From the NCBI RefSeq assembly GCF_030158815.1, contig NZ_BPFZ01000002.1, positions 124,001 to 188,000 of the forward strand: 64,000 nucleotides of DNA. Reading direction: 5' to 3'. This document shows positions 47,513 through 55,919 of this stretch, piece by piece. Within the stretch, counting starts at the first letter, position 1; the number at the start of each line of letters is the position of its first letter. The position numbers were made by a program, and so were the translations under genes. The notes below the pieces were generated by a model. That model was not told the DNA's origin, ran no database searches, and worked only from the letters and a program-made list of their open reading frames with translations. Origin of the DNA: Candidatus Phycosocius spiralis (GTDB lineage: Bacteria > Pseudomonadota > Alphaproteobacteria > Caulobacterales > Aquidulcibacteraceae).

Positions 47513-47887
47513 ATGACTGCAATCAAACCCAATATAGGCCCATTGGAGGCCTTACAAAGAGAGGTTGCGGCGCGACTAACGCGGCCGGCAGAGGATTCTG
47601 TCAGCTACATTGAGTCTAACCCAAACCAAAATGACGTACAAAAACCGGTTTCTTACGAGACCACTTTACCCGCAAGCTCACCATCCAGTGACACGCCAGA
47701 GACGTTTGAGTCGATGGTCACAAAGCTGAATGCGATTTTAACCGCAAATGGTTCTTCTGAATCGGTTGCGGAAATGACTGCGGAATCGGCGCGCTTGCAA
47801 GCGTTACAAGCTCGCCAACAACTAGAAGCAAAGCCGTATGGGATCACAAGTCGTGCTGCCCTTTCGGCACTTGCCATGTTTAAATAG
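47513..47887 (+). CDS. Small protein with a flagellin-like C-terminal helix
   Basis: The last 39 of its 124 residues (AEMTAESARLQALQARQQLE and following ALSALAMFK) closely track the C-terminal D0 helix of the flagellins 0.6 to 3.3 kb downstream (ADLSKESARLQSLQVKQQLG ... TALSLFR). The rest of the protein, about 85 residues, is polar and disordered-looking with no flagellin N-terminal helix or D1 domain. It cannot form a filament alone. It might be a cap, chaperone-binding or secretion-competing protein, or a gene remnant kept in use. Same strand as the flagellins. ATG preceded by GAGG. Confidence 0.8.
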   Translation: MTAIKPNIGPLEALQREVAARLTRPAEDSVSYIESNPNQNDVQKPVSYETTLPASSPSSDTPETFESMVTKLNAILTANGSSESVAEMTAESARLQALQARQQLEAKPYGITSRAALSALAMFK

Positions 47888-48005
47888 CGTGGGCTGAGCC
47901 CCGCGCCAATCGCGTACACGTTTTCAGCGCAAGACTGAGCGGGTCGGTTACGCCGACACGAATAAGGAGTTGTGTGTACTGCTATCGCGTCGGCTTAGCC
48001 CACGC
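47887..48005. repeat. 119-bp segment bounded by a 14-bp inverted repeat
   Basis: GCGTGGGCTGAGCC (47887-47900) and GGCTTAGCCCACGC (47992-48005) are inverted copies with one mismatch, enclosing about 90 bp with a further short dyad (GTCGG...CCGAC near 47943-47957). It lies between the flagellin-like small gene and flagellin 1, so it may form a terminator-like or regulatory RNA fold. Within it, AAGGAG is followed by a GTG frame of eight codons, too short to call a gene. Confidence 0.6.
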
Positions 48006-48117
48006 CTTACCTCCCCAGGTTTTACGACTGCTTGCGTGTTGAATTGGGACGGGGGTCCACATTCAAACCCATCAAGGAACTAAGGTTCTAAGATGTGCTA
48101 AATGCAAGGAGATCAAA

Positions 48118-48960
48118 ATGATCAGTGTGAATACGAATGTCGCCTCCATGGCGGCCATTCAAAATCTTGCGGCGACTGGGCGTGATCTCGCTGCCAGTCA
48201 AAAAGCCGTTTCAACGGGCAAGAAAGTCGCAGATGTAGCCGACAATGGGGCGATCTGGGTTATTGCCAATAAAATGGGTGGAGATCTCAAATCCTATGAC
48301 CGGGTTCGTGAATCGGCTACCCGAGCTGGTGCAATTCTCGATACAGCGGTTTCGGCCGCTGAAAGCATTATGGACCGGCTCAACGATATGAAGGGCAAGG
48401 CCTTGGCTGCAATACAGCCTGGTTTGTCGACTTCATCGCTGAATGCTTTAAATGCCGACTTCGTCCAGCTTCGCGATCAAATCACCACCAGTGTTGCTAA
48501 TGCGACATTTGATGGTGCCAATATGATTGGTACTACTCCAGCGAGTGCAATCTCTTTAGGTGATGCCAATGGTGGAAATACTATCACCATTGCCGGTGTA
48601 AACTTGAATTTGGGTCAGTCAACGATCACGGTTGCTGCTAATGCTACATTAGATACAACTGGAACTGCAGCTGGCGTCACCGCCAATACCACTATCTTGA
48701 ACGCCATCAACACCTCCATCGGCAATCTGGGTACCGAAATGGCCAGGTTGGGTGCAGGGGCCAAGCGCTTTGATGCCCATCTGCAATTTGTTTCCAAACT
48801 GCAAGATGCCCTCACTACCGGGATTGGCTCCATGGTGGATGCTGATCTGGCTGGGGAAAGTGCAAAGCTGCAATCCTTGCAGGTTAAGCAACAATTGGGC
48901 CTGCAAGCCCTTTCGATTGCTAATGCGGGCGTGCAATCGGCATTGGCTTTATTCCGTTAA
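48118..48960 (+). CDS. Flagellin 1 (280 residues)
   Basis: Filament subunit. It starts MISVNTNVASMAAIQNLAAT, contains the N-terminal D0/D1 helices (VSTGKKVADVADNGAIWVIANKM), a short central domain of about 80 residues, and the C-terminal helices TEMARLGAGAKRFDAHLQFVSKLQDALTTGIGSMVDADLAGESAKLQSLQVKQQLGLQALSIANAGVQSALALFR. Ends in Arg with no Cys. AAGGAG precedes the start by seven bases. Long stretches are identical at the nucleotide level to flagellin 2, separated by divergent patches. It lacks the upstream block shared by flagellins 2 and 3. Confidence 0.96.
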   Translation: MISVNTNVASMAAIQNLAATGRDLAASQKAVSTGKKVADVADNGAIWVIANKMGGDLKSYDRVRESATRAGAILDTAVSAAESIMDRLNDMKGKALAAIQPGLSTSSLNALNADFVQLRDQITTSVANATFDGANMIGTTPASAISLGDANGGNTITIAGVNLNLGQSTITVAANATLDTTGTAAGVTANTTILNAINTSIGNLGTEMARLGAGAKRFDAHLQFVSKLQDALTTGIGSMVDADLAGESAKLQSLQVKQQLGLQALSIANAGVQSALALFR

Positions 48961-48987
48961 AGACTGTTGCCACCTGTCTTCGTTGGG

Positions 48988-49040
48988 GCCCGTTGCAATG
49001 CACATTCAACCTGCATGCTGCGGCGGGCCCCGCAACGGGC
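48988..49040. terminator. Hairpin after flagellin 1
   Basis: GCCCGTTGC (48988-48996) and GCAACGGGC (49032-49040) are perfect 9-bp inverted repeats. A second GGGGCCC/GGGCCCC pairing is nested within. No clear T-run follows, so termination strength is uncertain; the structure could also stabilise the 3' end of the flagellin mRNA. Confidence 0.5.
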
Positions 49041-49164
49041 ACCCACATAGTTTATTGGGCATTATGAATAATAATCCCATTAATATGTTTAAATTCAGTA
49101 TATTACAAAATAAGCAAGATCGATAAAAATTTATCAATCTTGGTAAGTGAAGTGATACTACCCA

Positions 49165-49199
49165 GTGGTAACATCGCTTCAGTCACAACGACAATGGTA
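49165..49199 (+). promoter_or_regulatory. Promoter-proximal block shared with flagellin 3
   Basis: About 28 of 35 bases match the region 50289-50324 upstream of flagellin 3 with one gap, including the core GTCACAA-y-GACA-m-TGG. Both copies lie at the same distance from their start codons (core begins 58 bp here, 57 bp there). No sigma-54 GG-N10-GC pair or other known promoter consensus fits, so this is probably the core promoter plus an operator. Alignment done by eye. Confidence 0.65.
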
Positions 49200-49215
49200 C
49201 CAAAATTGGCACCAT
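49194..49215 (+). promoter_or_regulatory. Leader dyad of flagellin 2
   Basis: ATGGTACCAA and TTGGCACCAT form a 10-bp inverted repeat with one mismatch and a 2-base loop, 24 bp upstream of the ATG. A dyad in the same place precedes flagellin 3. In Caulobacter, FlbT acts on a structured flagellin mRNA leader, so a similar leader hairpin is a reasonable hypothesis. Confidence 0.5.
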
Positions 49216-49239
49216 CATGCACAAAGCAAAGGGGTCACA

Positions 49240-50082
49240 ATGATCAGTGTAAACACAAATATTGCCTCTATGGCAGCCATTCAAAATTTGGCATCCACCA
49301 ATAGGGATCTGGCCGTAAGCCAAAAAGCACTGTCAACGGGCAAGAAAGTCGCAGATGTAGCCGACAATGGGGCGATCTGGGTTATTGCCAATAAGATGGG
49401 TAGCGATGTCAAAGCCTATGACCGGGTCCGTGAGTCTGGCGAGCGAGCCGGGGCTATTCTTGATACGGCCATTGCGGCCGCTGAAAGCATTATGGACCGG
49501 CTCAACGATATGAAGGGCAAGGCCTTGGCTGCTGTTCAGCCTGGTTTGTCGACTTCATCGCTGAGTGCTTTAAATGCCGACTTCGTCCAGCTTCGCGATC
49601 AAATCGGCACCAGTGTTGCTAATGCGACATTTGATGGTGCCAATATGATTGGTACTACTCCAGCGAGTGCAATCGCTCTAGGTGATGCCAATGGTGGAAA
49701 TACAATCACCATTGCCGGTGTAAACTTGAATTTGGGTCAGACAACGATCACGGTTGCTGCTAATGCTACATTAGATACAACTGGAACTTCAGCTGGCGTC
49801 ACCGCAAATACCAATATCTTGAACGCCATCAACACCTCCATCACCAATCTGGGTACCGAAATGGCCAGGTTGGGTGCAGGGGCCAAGCGCTTTGATGCCC
49901 ATTTGCAATTTGTTTCCAAACTGCAAGATGCCCTCAATACCGGGATTGGTGCGATCACCGATGCAGATCTCAGCAAGGAAAGCGCACGTCTGCAATCCTT
50001 GCAGGTTAAGCAACAATTGGGCGTTCAAGCTTTGTCGATTGCCAATAGCTCAACCTCAACCGCCTTGTCGCTATTCCGCTAA
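49240..50082 (+). CDS. Flagellin 2 (280 residues)
   Basis: Filament subunit of the same length and architecture as flagellin 1, beginning MISVNTNIASMAAIQNLAST and ending SIANSSTSTALSLFR. ATG 49240 is chosen: it matches the N-termini of the other two flagellins, while the longer open frame from 49165 would translate the upstream promoter block. Its nucleotide sequence is a mosaic: long identical tracts with flagellin 1 (for example 49333-49392), but its patch around 49425-49475 and its C-terminal DLSKESARLQ region resemble flagellin 3, which points to gene conversion. Confidence 0.96.
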   Translation: MISVNTNIASMAAIQNLASTNRDLAVSQKALSTGKKVADVADNGAIWVIANKMGSDVKAYDRVRESGERAGAILDTAIAAAESIMDRLNDMKGKALAAVQPGLSTSSLSALNADFVQLRDQIGTSVANATFDGANMIGTTPASAIALGDANGGNTITIAGVNLNLGQTTITVAANATLDTTGTSAGVTANTNILNAINTSITNLGTEMARLGAGAKRFDAHLQFVSKLQDALNTGIGAITDADLSKESARLQSLQVKQQLGVQALSIANSSTSTALSLFR

Positions 50083-50095
50083 GCGGCTTAAGTCT

Positions 50096-50115
50096 AACCA
50101 TAACCATAACCATAA
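50096..50115. repeat. Short hexanucleotide repeat after flagellin 2
   Basis: AACCAT-type hexamers occur about three times in tandem (AACCATAACCATAACCATAA) immediately before the terminator of flagellin 2. It is a simple-sequence tract that could vary in copy number by slippage; no function is implied. Confidence 0.6.
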
Positions 50116-50127
50116 TCACAATCTCAC

Positions 50128-50159
50128 TGGCCCGGGCATTGCCGCCCGGGCCATTTTTT
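50128..50159 (+). terminator. Intrinsic terminator after flagellin 2
   Basis: TGGCCCGGGC (50128-50137) and GCCCGGGCCA (50144-50153) form a perfect 10-bp GC-rich stem with loop ATTGCC, followed by TTTTTT at 50154-50159. This is a textbook intrinsic terminator and implies that flagellin 2 and flagellin 3 are transcribed separately. Confidence 0.9.
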
Positions 50160-50288
50160 GTGCCACAAAGCCATTCTTGACCAAGCAGGAAAGCGTATAA
50201 GAAAAAAACAAAGTCATTCAATGATTTATGAATGAATAACCAGCTTGACTGGATTTTATTACCCATGGTAACTTTTCATTCATAACTC

Positions 50289-50324
50289 GTGGGTAACCTC
50301 GGTTATGTCACAATGACACTGGCA
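50289..50324 (+). promoter_or_regulatory. Promoter-proximal block shared with flagellin 2
   Basis: The second copy of the block described at 49165-49199. It is preceded at 50259-50272 by TTACCCATGGTAAC, a near palindrome also similar to TACCCAGTGGTAAC (49159-49172) in front of flagellin 2. Flagellin 1 has neither element at the equivalent position. Confidence 0.65.
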
Positions 50325-50337
50325 ACACAATGTTGCC
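50321..50337 (+). promoter_or_regulatory. Leader dyad of flagellin 3
   Basis: GGCAACA and TGTTGCC form a perfect 7-bp inverted repeat with loop CAA, 26 bp upstream of the ATG. Position matches the dyad in front of flagellin 2, although the sequence differs, which favours a structural role in the leader RNA. Confidence 0.5.
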
Positions 50338-50363
50338 GGACCAGCAAAAGCTAGGAGATCACA

Positions 50364-51206
50364 ATGATCAGCGTAAATACCAATATTGGTTCGATGAAGG
50401 CTATCCAAAACCTCGCCGAAACGAACCGTAATCTCAATGTTACCCAAAAAGCCGTTTCAACTGGCAAAAAAGTTGCTGACGTCAAAGATAATGGTGCGAT
50501 TTGGACCATTGGTAACAAAATGTCCAGCGATGTTACAGCTTACGCCCGCGTCACCGAGTCAGGTGAACGTGCCGGTGCTATTCTTGATACGGCCATTGCA
50601 GCGGCAGAGAGCATCATGGACTTGCTCAATCAAATGAAGGGCAAAGCCTTAGCTGCAAAACAACCTGGATTGTCGGCCGGCTCACAAAGTGCATTAGACT
50701 CAGATTTCAAACAACTTCGTGATCAGATTACCACCGCAGTAGTAAACGCCAGCTTTGATGGTGCGAACATGGTGAATGGTGGTGGTACGAATACTCTTGC
50801 CGATGCGATTGCCTTAGGTAATGCAAATGGTGATCCCGCCACCAATATCACAGTCAGTGGCGCTAATTTGAATTTAGGCGGAACCATTATAACCGTTGCT
50901 GCTAACCAAGCGGTCGATACGACTACTAATGCAGACACGGCTTTGACCGCACTCAACGCCTCCATCACCAATCTGGGCACGCAAATGGCCACTTGGGGTG
51001 CGGGTGCAAAGCGCTTTGATGCTCATTTACAGTTCGTCAGCAAGCTGACCGATGCCCTGAATACCGGTATTGGTTCAATTCTTGACGCAGACCTCAGCAA
51101 GGAAAGCGCCAGGCTTACTTCCTTGCAGACCAAGCAGCAATTGGGTGTTCAAGCACTCTCGATTGCCAATAGCTCTACTCAGACAGCCCTTTCGCTCTTC
51201 CGATAA
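50364..51206 (+). CDS. Flagellin 3 (280 residues)
   Basis: Filament subunit starting MISVNTNIGSMKAIQNLAET with VSTGKKVADVKDNGAIWTIGNKM in the N-terminal helix and ending ADLSKESARLTSLQTKQQLGVQALSIANSSTQTALSLFR. It is the most divergent of the three, especially in the central domain (residues 130-200), which would be exposed on the filament. TAGGAG lies upstream of the ATG. It has its own promoter-proximal elements and terminator. flaF and flbT are not in this window. Confidence 0.96.
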   Translation: MISVNTNIGSMKAIQNLAETNRNLNVTQKAVSTGKKVADVKDNGAIWTIGNKMSSDVTAYARVTESGERAGAILDTAIAAAESIMDLLNQMKGKALAAKQPGLSAGSQSALDSDFKQLRDQITTAVVNASFDGANMVNGGGTNTLADAIALGNANGDPATNITVSGANLNLGGTIITVAANQAVDTTTNADTALTALNASITNLGTQMATWGAGAKRFDAHLQFVSKLTDALNTGIGSILDADLSKESARLTSLQTKQQLGVQALSIANSSTQTALSLFR

Positions 51207-51244
51207 GAGAAGCGCGCTAGCTGGTTCGCCAGCTCATGAACTTG

Positions 51245-51274
51245 CCCGGGCGGCAACGCCCGGGTCCTTTTTGT
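51245..51274 (+). terminator. Intrinsic terminator after flagellin 3
   Basis: CCCGGGCG (51245-51252) and CGCCCGGG (51257-51264) form a perfect 8-bp stem closed by GCAA, a stable GNRA tetraloop, followed by TCCTTTTT. It lies between flagellin 3 and the convergent acyl-CoA dehydrogenase gene. Confidence 0.88.
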
Positions 51275-51296
51275 TTATATTTTTTGGCTCTATTTT

Positions 51297-52592
51297 TTAT
51301 CTTATACCCGGCACATGGAGTGCCGCTTCGGCTTCGGCTTTGGCCTTTATGGCACCCCCTGCGTGGCGGCCAAGTTCCAAGCGAGCGATGGTGCGGTTAT
51401 GCACTTCATCTGGCCCGTCGGCTAAACGCAAAGTCCGCTGGTGGGCATAGGCTTGCGCCAAGCCAAAATCCTGACTGACCCCACCCCCACCATGGGCCTG
51501 AATGGCATCATCAATAATCTGCAGCGCCATGGTTGGGGCTTGCACCTTGATCATCGCGATCTCGGCGCGCGCAATTTTATTGCCAACCGTATCCATCATA
51601 TAAGCGGCTTTGAGGCACAAAAGGCGGGTCATCTCAATATCGATGCGCGCGCGCGCGATACGCTGTTCCCAGATTGAGTGCTCAGCCACCGTTTTGCCAA
51701 ACGCCACCCGCGTGGTCAGGCGTTGACACATTTTTTCAAGGGCGACTTCGGCGACGCCAATCGTGCGCATGCAATGGTGGATACGTCCGGGGCCAAGGCG
51801 GCCTTGCGCGATCTCAAAGCCCGCACCCTCGCGCAAGATCAAATTATCCGCCGGGACGCGCACATTTTCCATCTTAACTTCAAAATGGCCATGGGGCGCA
51901 TCATCATAGCCAAACACATGCAAGGGCCGTACGAGTGTGACGCCTTTAGCGTCCAAAGGCATTAAGATCTGGCTTTGCTGGGTATAGGAATTTGCTTCAG
52001 GGTCGGTCTTGCCCATGACGATGGCGACTTTACAGCGCGGATCGCCCACCCCAGAACTCCACCATTTGGTGCCATTGATCACATACTCATCGCCGTCGCG
52101 CACGATCGAGGTTTGAATATTGGTGGCATCAGAAGAGGCCACGGCAGGCTCCGTCATCAAGAAGGCGGAGCGTATCTCCCCATGCATCAAAGGGCGCAGC
52201 CATCTTTCCTTTTGCGCGCGCGTGCCATAACGCATCAATACTTCCATATTGCCGGTATCAGGTGCCGAGCAATTAAACACTTCTGCGGCAAAACCGACCC
52301 GACCTGTTATTTCTGCAAGCGCGGCATAGGTAACGTTGGAAAGTCCTGGGCCTTCAAATTCAAAGCTATCATCGACGTGGGCTGCGCCATGGCTTGGCGG
52401 CATGAACATGTTCCAAAGGCCTGCCGCTTTGGCTTTGGCCTTTAACTCTTCAACGATAGGGATGACTTTCCAGCGCTCCCCTTGCCCATCTTGGGCTTGA
52501 TAAACCGGGATAGCGGGCATGATATGGTCGTCCATAAAGGCTTCCACCCGGTCGATCCAACGCTTGGTTTCCTCTGAATGCTCGAAAATCAT
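51297..52592 (-). CDS. Acyl-CoA dehydrogenase family protein
   Basis: FAD-dependent acyl-CoA dehydrogenase of 431 residues. [41 protein letters not shown] is the conserved FAD/substrate region, [22 protein letters not shown] follows, and the C-terminal [48 protein letters not shown] carries the second family signature. The longer N-terminal half ([22 protein letters not shown]) resembles ACAD10/11-type dehydrogenases. Chain-length preference is unknown. Likely in fatty-acid or branched-acyl oxidation; no ETF genes nearby. Confidence 0.93.
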   Translation of the reverse strand: MIFEHSEETKRWIDRVEAFMDDHIMPAIPVYQAQDGQGERWKVIPIVEELKAKAKAAGLWNMFMPPSHGAAHVDDSFEFEGPGLSNVTYAALAEITGRVGFAAEVFNCSAPDTGNMEVLMRYGTRAQKERWLRPLMHGEIRSAFLMTEPAVASSDATNIQTSIVRDGDEYVINGTKWWSSGVGDPRCKVAIVMGKTDPEANSYTQQSQILMPLDAKGVTLVRPLHVFGYDDAPHGHFEVKMENVRVPADNLILREGAGFEIAQGRLGPGRIHHCMRTIGVAEVALEKMCQRLTTRVAFGKTVAEHSIWEQRIARARIDIEMTRLLCLKAAYMMDTVGNKIARAEIAMIKVQAPTMALQIIDDAIQAHGGGGVSQDFGLAQAYAHQRTLRLADGPDEVHNRTIARLELGRHAGGAIKAKAEAEAALHVPGIR

Positions 52593-52679
52593 GTCCTGCT
52601 CCCTGATGCTGTTTATTGACTTGGGGCGAACCTAACTCTGTCGCAGCAGGAGGGCAATGCGCCAATATATTGGGTTAGA

Positions 52680-53918
52680 TTAAGCTTGGTTCACCAAGCT
52701 GGCCAGCTTAGTCTGCAAGGCTGCATCATCGTTGATAAAGTCATGCTCAACCCACCAACGCTCCAACGCACCTAGAATGTGTCCAATCCTAGGGTCAGGG
52801 CGCGCACCCGCATTCAGAACATCTTGACCCGTGACCGGAAAGCGCGGGACCACAAATTCCCGTGCGAGCGCGATCATTGCCCGCCAGTGATCGCTGTGAC
52901 TTACTTCAAAATCATGGGCCCAGGCCAGAAAAATGCGGTCGAGAAAGAGCTGCTTACCTAGCCAATAAAGGGTTTGGCGGACTTCACGATCCGAAAAGTC
53001 AAACTGGATCATAGTTTGATCCTTTGCCCAAGCCAGCAAGCGCTCACCCTCTGCATTGGACAATTTGAGGCGCGCGATAAAAGCTGCAATCTGGGCTGGG
53101 TTGCGCGGCAAGAGGACCATCAAGCGCTGCATCGGGTCCAAATCGATCATGACGCATTGTTCATCACCCCTCGTTTGCTGCAAAGCTTCAACGCCCATGG
53201 CTTCGGGCAGGATAGCAGCCAAAACCCCCGTTTCGATCATTGCCACCAAGACTGAACGCGGATCGGGCGCGCCGAAGAGGCGCTTTAGCTCCATCCACAC
53301 ACGCTCTGCCGACAATGTCGCCATGCCATTAAGGTGGCGTGCACAGGCATTTTGTCCATTCTCGTCGGGTGGACCCTTGCCGTACCAAGCGTGGAAGCGG
53401 AAAAACCGCAAAATGCGGAGATAATCTTCACGGACCCTTAGATCTGGATCACCGACAAATCGGACCCGTCCAGCGCGCGCATCCTCTATGCCCGTTCCTG
53501 TGGGATCAAACAGCGTGCCATCCATGTCGCAATAAAGCGCATTCATCGTAAAATCGCGGCGCGAAGCGTCTTGGTGCCAATCCGTCGTAAAGGCAACTTC
53601 CGCATGACGGCCATCGGTCGCGACATCGCGGCGCAAGGTGGTAACCTCGACTGGGCGTGAATTGACAATGGCGGTGATGGTGCCATGGGCAAGCCCCGTA
53701 GGTACAGTCTTGATACCAGCCGCTTGCAGCGCGCCAATTACGGCTTGGGGCTCTAATTGGGTTGCGATATCCACATCATGGGCATGTCTGCCCAAAACCG
53801 CGTCGCGCACGCAGCCCCCCACCAAGCGCGCACACCCGCTTTGAACGCTATCCAATGCCAGAAGCACCCGTTGCGCTGCGGGGTCTTGGAGTAAAGCATG
53901 ATTACAAAGCTTGGTCAT
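52680..53918 (-). CDS. cca: CCA tRNA nucleotidyltransferase (class II, PcnB-like)
   Basis: Nucleotidyltransferase that adds or repairs the CCA end of tRNA. The head domain has LVGGCVRDAVLGRHAHDVDIAT (G-G-x-V-R-D and the catalytic D-x-D), then VEVTTLRRDVATDGRHAEVAFTTDWHQDASRRDFTMNALYCD, the R-R-D-F-T-x-N-A motif, and VREDYLRILRFFRFHAWYG. Length 412. A poly(A) polymerase role cannot be excluded from sequence alone, but alphaproteobacterial members of this length are CCA enzymes. Gene sits between an acyl-CoA dehydrogenase and an acyl-CoA synthetase on the same strand. Confidence 0.93.
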   Translation of the reverse strand: MTKLCNHALLQDPAAQRVLLALDSVQSGCARLVGGCVRDAVLGRHAHDVDIATQLEPQAVIGALQAAGIKTVPTGLAHGTITAIVNSRPVEVTTLRRDVATDGRHAEVAFTTDWHQDASRRDFTMNALYCDMDGTLFDPTGTGIEDARAGRVRFVGDPDLRVREDYLRILRFFRFHAWYGKGPPDENGQNACARHLNGMATLSAERVWMELKRLFGAPDPRSVLVAMIETGVLAAILPEAMGVEALQQTRGDEQCVMIDLDPMQRLMVLLPRNPAQIAAFIARLKLSNAEGERLLAWAKDQTMIQFDFSDREVRQTLYWLGKQLFLDRIFLAWAHDFEVSHSDHWRAMIALAREFVVPRFPVTGQDVLNAGARPDPRIGHILGALERWWVEHDFINDDAALQTKLASLVNQA

Positions 53919-53981
53919 GCTTGCCCAATAAAGGGCAAAAGCTTACGTGTCATCCCACAACGCATCCAAGCACTCAAGCCC

Positions 53982-55697
53982 CTATTCAAATAGCGCCCTA
54001 AGCTCCCGCTTGAGGATCTTGCCGTTTGCATTGCGAACAAGAGGTTCGTTTAAAATCCGCACATGGGCTGGAACCTTGAAGCTGGCCAAAGAAGCGCCAA
54101 CCCAGCGTTTGAGTTCTTCTGGCGTCAGAGTTGAGTCATGGGGCACGGTCACGACAGCACCGACTTCTTCGCCTAATATTTTGTGGGGCACGCCGATGAT
54201 GGCTGCGTCAGAGATATCGGGATGCTTATAGAGGATATCCTCAATCTCTGAACAATAGACGTTTTCACCGCCCCGGATGATCATGTCTTTGGCACGGTCA
54301 ACAATAAAGACAAAGCCCTCTTCATCCATTTTGACGAGGTCGCCAGTCTTAAACCAACCCCCGCCAAAGGCCGCTTCGGTGGCTTCGGGCTTGTTCCAAT
54401 AGCCAAGGATCACATTGGGACCACGAACCCACAGTTCCCCTACTTCGCCAATGGCCACATCTTGGCCATCGCCATCCACAACCCGCACATCATTGATCGG
54501 ATGGACAGGGCCACACGACAGCGGCCGCAACTCATAGTCTTCTGCGCCGATATTGGTCACAGCGGCGGAAGTTTCGGTCAGGCCATAGCCTTGGCCGGGG
54601 GAGACTTTCGGGAAAGCTTCCACGATTTTTCGCACTAGCTCTGCCGCCGATGGCGCGCCGCCATAGGAGACATTCTCGACACTGGATGTATCAAATTCCT
54701 TGAGCCTTGGATGTTCAAGCACTTGCCAAGCAATCGCCGGAACGCCACCAAAACTATTGATTTTTTCCTGCTCAATGAGCTCAATTCCCTTAAGGGCATC
54801 CCAGTGGTGCATCATCACAATCTTGACGCCTTGCGCAACTGAGGGCACCAAGACCGCGTGACTGCCCGTAACATGAAACAAAGGAATAGCCAGCAAAGTT
54901 GCTTTTTTGGGTAGGCTTGGGTCGGGCGCTGGCGGGGTTTCACCTCGACGCAAATATTGGCGTGCGCCATGGACCATCATGTTCATCAGATTGGTAAGCA
55001 TATTGCGGTGGGTGCCAAATGCACCTTTGGGTGCTCCGGTGGTGCCTGAGGTATAAAACAAGGTGCATGGGTCTTCTGGGTCTAACGCAACTTCCGGTGC
55101 CGCTGTCTCTGGCAAGGACGCCCAAGAAATCGATTCTCCGATTAAATCCTCTAAAGCAATTGCGCCAGCTGGCTTATCGTCCCCGCCACGCGCGACAATC
55201 AAGGTTTTAAGGCCAGGAATATTAGGAAGCTTTTCGGTGACCCGGTCCGCACGCTCCACATCCACAATGGCCAAAGCCGCACCACAGTCGCGCAGACCAT
55301 ATTCTAACTCATTGGCCGTCCACCAAGCATTGAGCGGGCATATCATGGCCCCGATGATCACACTTGCCCAGAAAACCACTGGCCATTCAGGTAAATTGCG
55401 CATGATCAAAGCCACACGATCACCCTTTTTCACACCATAGCGATCTTTCAAAATATGTGCGAGTTTCGACGCCGCATTGGCATGGGCACGATAGCTAATG
55501 CGTTCTTGGCCATAGATCAGAAATTCCGCTTCGCCATGGCTACGGCCAAGCGCGAAAATATCCAGCAAGGTTTGAGGACCAGCCTTATAGACCCTAAGCG
55601 ACTGACCGCGGATTGTTTTGGTCTCGATCTCAAGTGGGCCGCCGGGTCCTGTCAAAATGGCATGTGCTTGGGCAACCGACATGGCTGGAAATGGCAT
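53982..55697 (-). CDS. Class I adenylate-forming acyl-CoA synthetase
   Basis: Adenylates a carboxylic acid and transfers it to CoA. The P-loop is CTLFYTSGTTGAPKGAFGTHRN, then GYGLTETSAAVTNIG, the GELWVRGPNVILGYWNKPEATEAAF and GGGWFKTGDLVKMDEEGFVFIVDRAKDMIIRGGENVYCSEIEDILY regions, and a C-terminal NANGKILKRELR catalytic Lys. ATG 55697 (MPFPAMSV) is preferred; GGGGG lies upstream, and the TTG at 55712 would translate that site. Product 571 residues. Probably activates medium- or long-chain fatty acids, together with the nearby acyl-CoA dehydrogenase. Confidence 0.94.
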   Translation of the reverse strand: MPFPAMSVAQAHAILTGPGGPLEIETKTIRGQSLRVYKAGPQTLLDIFALGRSHGEAEFLIYGQERISYRAHANAASKLAHILKDRYGVKKGDRVALIMRNLPEWPVVFWASVIIGAMICPLNAWWTANELEYGLRDCGAALAIVDVERADRVTEKLPNIPGLKTLIVARGGDDKPAGAIALEDLIGESISWASLPETAAPEVALDPEDPCTLFYTSGTTGAPKGAFGTHRNMLTNLMNMMVHGARQYLRRGETPPAPDPSLPKKATLLAIPLFHVTGSHAVLVPSVAQGVKIVMMHHWDALKGIELIEQEKINSFGGVPAIAWQVLEHPRLKEFDTSSVENVSYGGAPSAAELVRKIVEAFPKVSPGQGYGLTETSAAVTNIGAEDYELRPLSCGPVHPINDVRVVDGDGQDVAIGEVGELWVRGPNVILGYWNKPEATEAAFGGGWFKTGDLVKMDEEGFVFIVDRAKDMIIRGGENVYCSEIEDILYKHPDISDAAIIGVPHKILGEEVGAVVTVPHDSTLTPEELKRWVGASLASFKVPAHVRILNEPLVRNANGKILKRELRALFE

Positions 55698-55919
55698 GTT
55701 TATTCCCCCCAAAGATGATATCTACTACACGGATCGTTTATTGTCGGTATTGATCGAGAAGCCAAGCTGCACAAGGTAAATTCAACGCGCGTGGGGGATG
55801 ATTACAAGATCAAGTTCATAATCGGGGCATCGGTTAAGAACGACAGTGCGTGACAATTGCGGCTTTCATCCCCACATTGGTGCGTGATGAAGCAAATTTG
55901 CCCATCCTAAGGAGCCGTC

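Noticed and set aside
47967-47998. Eight-codon leader peptide after AAGGAG
   Set aside because: Too short to support as a gene; kept only as a remark within the inverted-repeat finding.
49206-49221. Sigma-54-like TTGGCAC ... TGCA upstream of flagellin 2
   Set aside because: The GG and GC elements are separated by nine bases (49210-49218), not the required ten, and flagellin 3 has no equivalent.
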